The translations under genes were made by a program, and so were the position numbers. Positions 59,499 through 64,000 of a stretch of DNA of 64,000 nt are shown here, one piece after another (position 1 is the stretch's first letter; each line of letters opens with the position of its first letter). This DNA is from Limosilactobacillus viscerum (lineage in GTDB: Bacteria; Bacillota; Bacilli; Lactobacillales; Lactobacillaceae), in NCBI RefSeq assembly GCF_947387525.1, contig NZ_CANDNW010000002.1:62001-126000 (forward strand), written 5' to 3'. The notes beneath the pieces are model-generated. The model had not been told where the DNA came from, made no database searches, and saw nothing but the letters and a program-made list of their open reading frames with translations.

Positions 59499-62081
59499 TT
59501 ATTTTAACCACCACATCAGTAAATGTTTCTTTTGCTGGTCTACCCGCTGGTTGACCACGCTGACTAGGATCAACATGTTTGCTACTAGTGAGTTCTTCTT
59601 GCGGTAGGCAATGTAACGGGAGGACCAAATCGATGCGTACTTATCCTTATAGTGGCGCAGTCCTTGGAAACCATATAGGTGGTAGCCATACTCGTAAATA
59701 AAGTGTGCGATCTTTTCTTCCAAGAAACTAAACTGGTATTCACCGACGTTTGATAATGGTGCCATCCCTAAGTCAAAGTACTTATATTCGTTTTCTTGCC
59801 CGTACTGGTACATACTGATGAAAATCTTATCCATAATTCCTGATGGCGCATCCTTGCTGTGCCGCATCAGGTCAATTGTCAGTATTTCCTTACCGCCAGT
59901 CGGCATGAACGTTGCAAATGCCACCAGTTTTCCGTCCTTGTCACGGACAGTACCAACCGGGGCTTGGTTAATGTAGTAAGGATCAAAGAAACCAAGTGAG
60001 AAGCCCTTTTCAACTTGTTCGCCCAGCCAACTATCTGAGACTGCTTTTAATTCAGCCATTAGCTGGTCATCAAACGGTGGCTTTACTACGTCAAAAACGT
60101 AACCTTCCCGATCGAATTTGTGCATTAGCGCCCGTTGTGACCGCTGCTTCTTTCCTGCTAACGTAAAGTCGGCTAATGTTACTAGACCACTTTCCCCGGT
60201 TTTAATAAAGTCAAAACCAAATTCGTGTAGAAGAAGGGTTAAGTCACTGGAAACCTCATAGAAAACAATTTCGTAGTCATACAGGTCGGCCTCCCGGACA
60301 AACTGACGAAGTGCTTCCCGCAGAACTGCCTGATTTCCCACGGGATCTCCCATGACTACCAACCGATCGTACTTCTTTCGGTACATGAAAAATAGCTGGT
60401 CGGTCTTATCCTTTTGGTAAAAATACAGGTTCTTATCACGGAGGAATGCTAAGTGGCTGGTTGAGTTACCGCCAAACTGGTCAATTACCTTCCGCACCCG
60501 GTCCGCATTGAAACTTTGTACCCGGTTAAAGGGGTCACGGCCCTGGGTGAAGTACCACAGGATCACCAGCATTAATAAGATACCCAGTCCTAAGCCAATT
60601 AAGCCGGACAGCCAGATCTTTTCGCCGGGGAAGAAGAGAAAGCTTGGTACCCGGTGCTTGCTGGAATACTGTGGTGCGTTAATTACCCCCACAATCACGT
60701 AAAGGATAAAACCACCGGCAAAAATTAAACTATCGATCGTAAACTTGCCGATTGAGTATTGGAGCTTCTCCCGGTATAAAACGTGCCGGGACATTAGCAC
60801 GAGTAGCAGGACGATTACTAAGTAGATTGTCAGACTAATTGTCCCGAGGTTCCAGATTGTGTTAGCAATCCCGATTACCAGGAGGATTAGGGTTGGCCAG
60901 TAAGCCCGTTTAACCTTCGCCTGCAATCCCCGCGCACAGGCCAGCATGGCGATGGCAAAGAGGATTGTTGACATTTGGTGGATAAAGAAAAAGGTATATG
61001 GGTAAAGGTGCTGGACAATTTTATTCTCAGCAGTGATATCAGGGATTGACGCCGTTAATAACATTAAAATCCCAGAAATATACATGAAGGCGGTGATTAA
61101 GTAATAGGCCGTCTTGCGGAGGAGCATCAGTGGAAGTCCATCAAAAAATTCATTTACCTGTTGGGCTAAGTTGTGGATGAACATCAACCCGGCGAGGATT
61201 AACGGGACAATGTAATAGAAAATTCGGAATAACAGCAACCAGATTACGATCGTGGTCCGGGGAACACCCAGGAGGGATAGCTCAAAGATCATCATGACAT
61301 CAAATGATCCGAGGGCACCTGGAATCATTGAGAGGACACCAAGAACCTGGGCGACCGCATAAAGTGGCAAAACATTAATTAAGTTTTCCCGGACGCCAAG
61401 ACACCAGCCAACGAGGAGGAAGAAGAGGGCAACAAAGAGCCATTCCAGGGTCGAACTACCCACGATGAATCCCTCTAGTTTAGGGGTGACTTCTTTAAAG
61501 AGCTTGTTATCGTTGATCATCGTAAAGTAGAAGACAACCGGAAAGTAGAGTCCACCCCCAATCAGCCAGATTGAGTACTGGTTAAAGTGACCACCATCGT
61601 GGAAACCAAACATGATAATTAAGGCGATCCAACAGAGAATGGATAAACCTGATAGCAAGAAGACTGCTATCTTGGAAATTGCCAGTAAGATATCCTTCTT
61701 AGTTGCATTTTCGCGGTAGAAATAGGCACGCAGAGTTGCACCAAGAATGCCACCAAAACCAGCAATGTTTGTAAGGGTATTGGTAATCCAGCCGCAACGG
61801 ATGATGTAGGACCGTTTAAATTTGCCGGGTAAAAAATGAATAATAGCAAAGTCGTAACCAAGCATTGGGATAACGGCAATACAACCAGTAACGAGCAGGA
61901 TAATTAGGTTAGCCCAGGAAAGGTTAGCTAACCCCACGCCGACCTGGTGCCATTGAACCGTCTTGAAAAAACTACCAAGGGCATGAACGACAAAGATGAG
62001 AACTGAAGTAATAAAGACTAGTTTAATAATCTTTGAATACTTTTCCCACCAGGTGAGTAGGCGGTTGCCTAGTGACTGCAT
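59499..62081 (-). CDS. mprF: Phosphatidylglycerol lysyltransferase / lipid flippase MprF
   Basis: An 860-residue protein. About fourteen membrane helices (to about residue 510) form the flippase and synthase membrane part, with TNIAGFGGILGATLRAYFYRE (about 96) and GALGSFDVMMIFELSLLGVPRTT (about 256). The cytoplasmic C-terminal DUF2156 domain (about 530-850) moves lysine (or alanine) from tRNA to phosphatidylglycerol: FNADRVRKVIDQFGGNSTSHLAFL, VMGDPVGN, FDLGMAPLSNVGEY. This lowers surface negative charge and protects from cationic peptides. AAGGAGG precedes the ATG; it is monocistronic. Confidence 0.95.
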   Translation of the reverse strand: MQSLGNRLLTWWEKYSKIIKLVFITSVLIFVVHALGSFFKTVQWHQVGVGLANLSWANLIILLVTGCIAVIPMLGYDFAIIHFLPGKFKRSYIIRCGWITNTLTNIAGFGGILGATLRAYFYRENATKKDILLAISKIAVFLLSGLSILCWIALIIMFGFHDGGHFNQYSIWLIGGGLYFPVVFYFTMINDNKLFKEVTPKLEGFIVGSSTLEWLFVALFFLLVGWCLGVRENLINVLPLYAVAQVLGVLSMIPGALGSFDVMMIFELSLLGVPRTTIVIWLLLFRIFYYIVPLILAGLMFIHNLAQQVNEFFDGLPLMLLRKTAYYLITAFMYISGILMLLTASIPDITAENKIVQHLYPYTFFFIHQMSTILFAIAMLACARGLQAKVKRAYWPTLILLVIGIANTIWNLGTISLTIYLVIVLLLVLMSRHVLYREKLQYSIGKFTIDSLIFAGGFILYVIVGVINAPQYSSKHRVPSFLFFPGEKIWLSGLIGLGLGILLMLVILWYFTQGRDPFNRVQSFNADRVRKVIDQFGGNSTSHLAFLRDKNLYFYQKDKTDQLFFMYRKKYDRLVVMGDPVGNQAVLREALRQFVREADLYDYEIVFYEVSSDLTLLLHEFGFDFIKTGESGLVTLADFTLAGKKQRSQRALMHKFDREGYVFDVVKPPFDDQLMAELKAVSDSWLGEQVEKGFSLGFFDPYYINQAPVGTVRDKDGKLVAFATFMPTGGKEILTIDLMRHSKDAPSGIMDKIFISMYQYGQENEYKYFDLGMAPLSNVGEYQFSFLEEKIAHFIYEYGYHLYGFQGLRHYKDKYASIWSSRYIAYRKKNSLVANMLILVSVVNQRVDQQKKHLLMWWLK

Positions 62082-62221
62082 AATTAATTTACTCCTCCTT
62101 AAAACTTGTTAAACACAGTAATATACCCATTATAAGCTATTAGCTAAATAATTATTGGGAAATTTGAAATTTTAGTTGACGGTTAGCCGAAATTCCCGTA
62201 TACTCTATTGTGTTGTCAAAT

Positions 62222-62296
62222 GGTCCGTTGGTCTAGTTGGTTTAGGACGCATCCCTGTCACGGATGAGATCACGAGTTCGAGTCTCGTACGGACCG
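62222..62296 (+). tRNA. tRNA-Asp (GTC)
   Basis: A cloverleaf of 75 bases. Acceptor GGTCCGT/ACGGACC with discriminator G, D arm with GGTTTAGGAC, anticodon stem around CTGTCAC (anticodon GTC), T arm CGAGTTCGAGTCTCG. CCA is not encoded. A promoter is not obvious. The tRNA stands alone, followed by its own terminator. Confidence 0.96.
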
Positions 62297-62311
62297 CTTA
62301 TAAATTTTCGT

Positions 62312-62341
62312 CAAGTTGAGTTGTTGAACTCAACTTTTTTT
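62312..62341 (+). terminator. Terminator of tRNA-Asp
   Basis: AGTTGAGTT-GTTG-AACTCAACTTTTTTT: perfect short stem with a T tract, only twenty bases before the next gene's binding site. Confidence 0.92.
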
Positions 62342-62360
62342 GTACCCAAAGGAGAAAATA

Positions 62361-63227
62361 ATGGAAGCAACCTGGCTTTATACTGGTGAAGAACCGGTTA
62401 AAATTAAAAAATTTCTACAGTCACTGGGGATGGGGCACCGCCTTTTTAATGAGATTAAGAAGGGACAAGGGGAGTTCCTGGTTGACCACCGAACGGTTCG
62501 GCCAACGACTAAGATCCTTCCTAACCAGCCGCTAACGATTAAGGTTGAACCAGAAATGGCGGATCCGGCGGTAGAAGTAAGTCAGGAACCCCTTAACATT
62601 GTCTACGAAGATGACAACTGGCTGGTAATCGATAAGCCAGCGGGGGTAACATCCATTCCCGGACCAACCGTCAACAATGGGACGGTCCTTAACCGGGTGA
62701 AGGGCTACTTGGCCAAGCAGGGGTCTGAAGATTTGCGGCCGCACTTGATTACCCGCCTTGACCGCTTTACCGGGGGCCTTCTGCTGGTTGCTAAGCACCA
62801 TGTGGCTTCAAGTATGATCAGCCAGCAAGTTCAGCAACACAAAATGTTAAAAGAATACACTGCAGTTGTCAGTGGTCACTTTGACCAGGACCACGGAACG
62901 ATTAATAAACCGATTGCGCGTCGTGAGGGCCAGGTTCAGCGGGTGGTTGCGGATGATGGCCAGCCGGCTCTAACCGAATACTGGGTTGAAGAACAAGCAA
63001 ATGACTGGGCACGAGTCCGGGTCCGTCTCCACACTGGTCGAACCCACCAAATTCGGGTTCACTTTGCGGCGATTGGGCACCCGCTAATTGGTGACCACCT
63101 TTACGGCGGCGATACACGGAAGTATGACCACCAGTTGCTACATGCTAGCAAAATTGCTTTTGTTGACCCCTTCAGTCAGGAGAAGCTAACCTTTACGTCA
63201 CCACTTCCGGATAGTTTTAATATTTAA
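62361..63227 (+). CDS. RluA family 23S rRNA/tRNA pseudouridine synthase
   Basis: A 288-residue enzyme; ATG 62361 follows AAGGAGA. An S4-like N-terminal part (about 1-75, KKFLQSLGMGHRLFNEIKKGQGEFLVD) precedes the catalytic domain. LVIDKPAGVTSIPGPT (about 92-107) and LITRLDRFTGGLLLVAKHH, with the catalytic Asp in RLD (about 139), identify RluA-type synthases. GRTHQIRVHFAAIGHPLIGDHLYGG (about 225-249) is also a family motif. Which RNA position it modifies cannot be told. Confidence 0.92.
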   Translation: MEATWLYTGEEPVKIKKFLQSLGMGHRLFNEIKKGQGEFLVDHRTVRPTTKILPNQPLTIKVEPEMADPAVEVSQEPLNIVYEDDNWLVIDKPAGVTSIPGPTVNNGTVLNRVKGYLAKQGSEDLRPHLITRLDRFTGGLLLVAKHHVASSMISQQVQQHKMLKEYTAVVSGHFDQDHGTINKPIARREGQVQRVVADDGQPALTEYWVEEQANDWARVRVRLHTGRTHQIRVHFAAIGHPLIGDHLYGGDTRKYDHQLLHASKIAFVDPFSQEKLTFTSPLPDSFNI

Positions 63228-63236
63228 ACGTTTAAA

Positions 63237-63285
63237 GCAGGAGAATGAGAAGAAGTTTGTTTTTCTTCCCATTCTCCTGCTTTCT
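63237..63285. terminator. Bidirectional terminator after the pseudouridine synthase gene
   Basis: GCAGGAGAATG ... CATTCTCCTGC, between convergent genes. It carries AAGAAG/CTTCTT within the stem. Confidence 0.88.
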
Positions 63286-63292
63286 GCTTTTA

Positions 63293-64000
63293 CTATTTAA
63301 CTTGTCTAAGCATTTGCTTAACCATTTGGGATTGCATCTTTTGTTCAGCCTGTTGGGTTACCTGCTGAATTTCTTGTGCACTCATCTTCGAGTTCTTTGC
63401 TAATGCCTGTTGAACCGTTGCAGCAACAGCAGACTTACCCTGTTGTTGTGACGCTGCTTGGGCTTTTTTAGCGGCTGGTGAACTGGCTAATTTTTTCAGT
63501 TGCCTGGCTTGCTTAACCGTAATTTTAACGTAGCTAGTAGGGTATTCAAGAACATTTGTCCGCTTAACTAGTGTTCCATCCATCCCTGATAGCATGTACA
63601 TGCTGGCAAAGAATTTGTTGTTATAGCGCCACCGAGTTTCAGTAGTGACTAGTCGAGGGGTTGCCCGATTAGTCCACTTAATCTTGCTGCTGGTATATTC
63701 GTTTGCCTGTGTATGGTTCGGCGTCTTTTGCTTTTCCTTAGTGTTGTAAATATAGACGTTATCCTTACCACTAGTTCCAACTGGTTGGTAAAGTGCCAGT
63801 GGCATTGATGAATTAGAGGCGGAATAGATTCGTTGACTAGTTGTTGTCGTAACTTTGTGCATACCAAAGTGGTGACTATAATTCAGGGTCATCATCGCAG
63901 TTGAAGCAATAAAGATGGCACCAAAAATAGTTGTCCAGAGGATGCGGAGGTTACGGTTAGTCATGAACATGATGCAGGCAAACATCGCAACGGCCGCAAT
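63293..64000 (-). CDS. DUF4811-like membrane protein, N-terminus beyond the window
   Basis: At least 235 residues; the frame is still open at 64000 (IAAVAMFACIMFMTNRN), so the start probably lies outside and ATG 63985 is only internal. Visible parts: the end of one membrane helix, a second helix (LWTTIFGAIFIASTAMMTL), then an extracytoplasmic domain with TTTTSQRIYSASNS and VYIYNTKEKQKTP and a glutamine/alanine-rich tail (AAKKAQAASQQQGK). This resembles DUF4811 proteins found only in lactobacilli and relatives. The function is unknown. Confidence 0.7.
   Translation of the reverse strand: MAAVAMFACIMFMTNRNLRILWTTIFGAIFIASTAMMTLNYSHHFGMHKVTTTTSQRIYSASNSSMPLALYQPVGTSGKDNVYIYNTKEKQKTPNHTQANEYTSSKIKWTNRATPRLVTTETRWRYNNKFFASMYMLSGMDGTLVKRTNVLEYPTSYVKITVKQARQLKKLASSPAAKKAQAASQQQGKSAVAATVQQALAKNSKMSAQEIQQVTQQAEQKMQSQMVKQMLRQVK

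Overview
The window looks like chromosomal DNA of a heterofermentative lactic acid bacterium, most like a Limosilactobacillus-type lactobacillus. The evidence is a sucrose phosphorylase (gtfA), a malolactic enzyme with a divergent LysR regulator, a complete citrate lyase operon with a fused CitXG maturase, MprF, lysine-permease-type and DHA2 transporters, strong AGGAGG-type ribosome binding sites, and short intergenic gaps closed by intrinsic terminators. The species cannot be named from this sequence alone. No rRNA, CRISPR array, prophage or transposase gene was seen. One tRNA (Asp) is present.

Layout. 1-9 kb: the end of a methyltransferase-like gene, recQ, a YeiH-type exporter, an amino-acid permease with an overlapping esterase, an antibiotic-resistance-type ABC-F gene behind an attenuator-like leader, a Dyp peroxidase and a two-domain ABM protein. 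9-12.5 kb: a tandem array of 121-122 bp nested palindromes, then gtfA and an MFS transporter broken by a one-base frameshift, transcribed from a promoter with AAACGTTT operators. 12.5-19.8 kb: an aldo/keto reductase, two penicillin-binding-fold serine enzymes, a Dcu-type dicarboxylate carrier with an M20 deacylase, galM and a 59-residue protein. 19.9-25 kb: an uncharacterised sugar-acid locus (permease, TIM-barrel isomerase, SDR, 2-hydroxyacid dehydrogenase, LacI regulator). 25-30 kb: DUF2252, a pRiA4b-ORF3-type protein, a zinc alcohol dehydrogenase and a cyclophilin.

30-50 kb is a C4-dicarboxylate and citrate block: mleR-like/malolactic enzyme; fumC, frdA, an LDH-fold enzyme with a malate-type specificity residue, and a DASS carrier; a CitI-type regulator divergent from citM-citC-citD-citE-citF-citXG-hydrolase; a GH36-like glycosidase; and a second, iron-sulfur-type fumarase/tartrate dehydratase pair (ttdAB). 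Together these could take citrate to oxaloacetate plus acetate, then either to pyruvate (CitM) or reductively through malate and fumarate to succinate. Succinate could leave through the DASS antiporter. The reductive branch would re-oxidise NADH, and Rex-like boxes lie before fumC, ttdA and the alcohol dehydrogenase.

50-64 kb: AraC and LysR regulators, a ThrE exporter, a cysteine-free uracil-DNA glycosylase, a DHA2 transporter, rarA, an esterase, a DJ-1 protein, mprF, tRNA-Asp, an RluA-type pseudouridine synthase and the end of a DUF4811-like membrane protein. Two nearly identical ~190 bp double-hairpin elements in opposite orientation flank ttdB through the glycosylase gene. They and the palindrome array are the strongest structures that ordinary genes do not explain.
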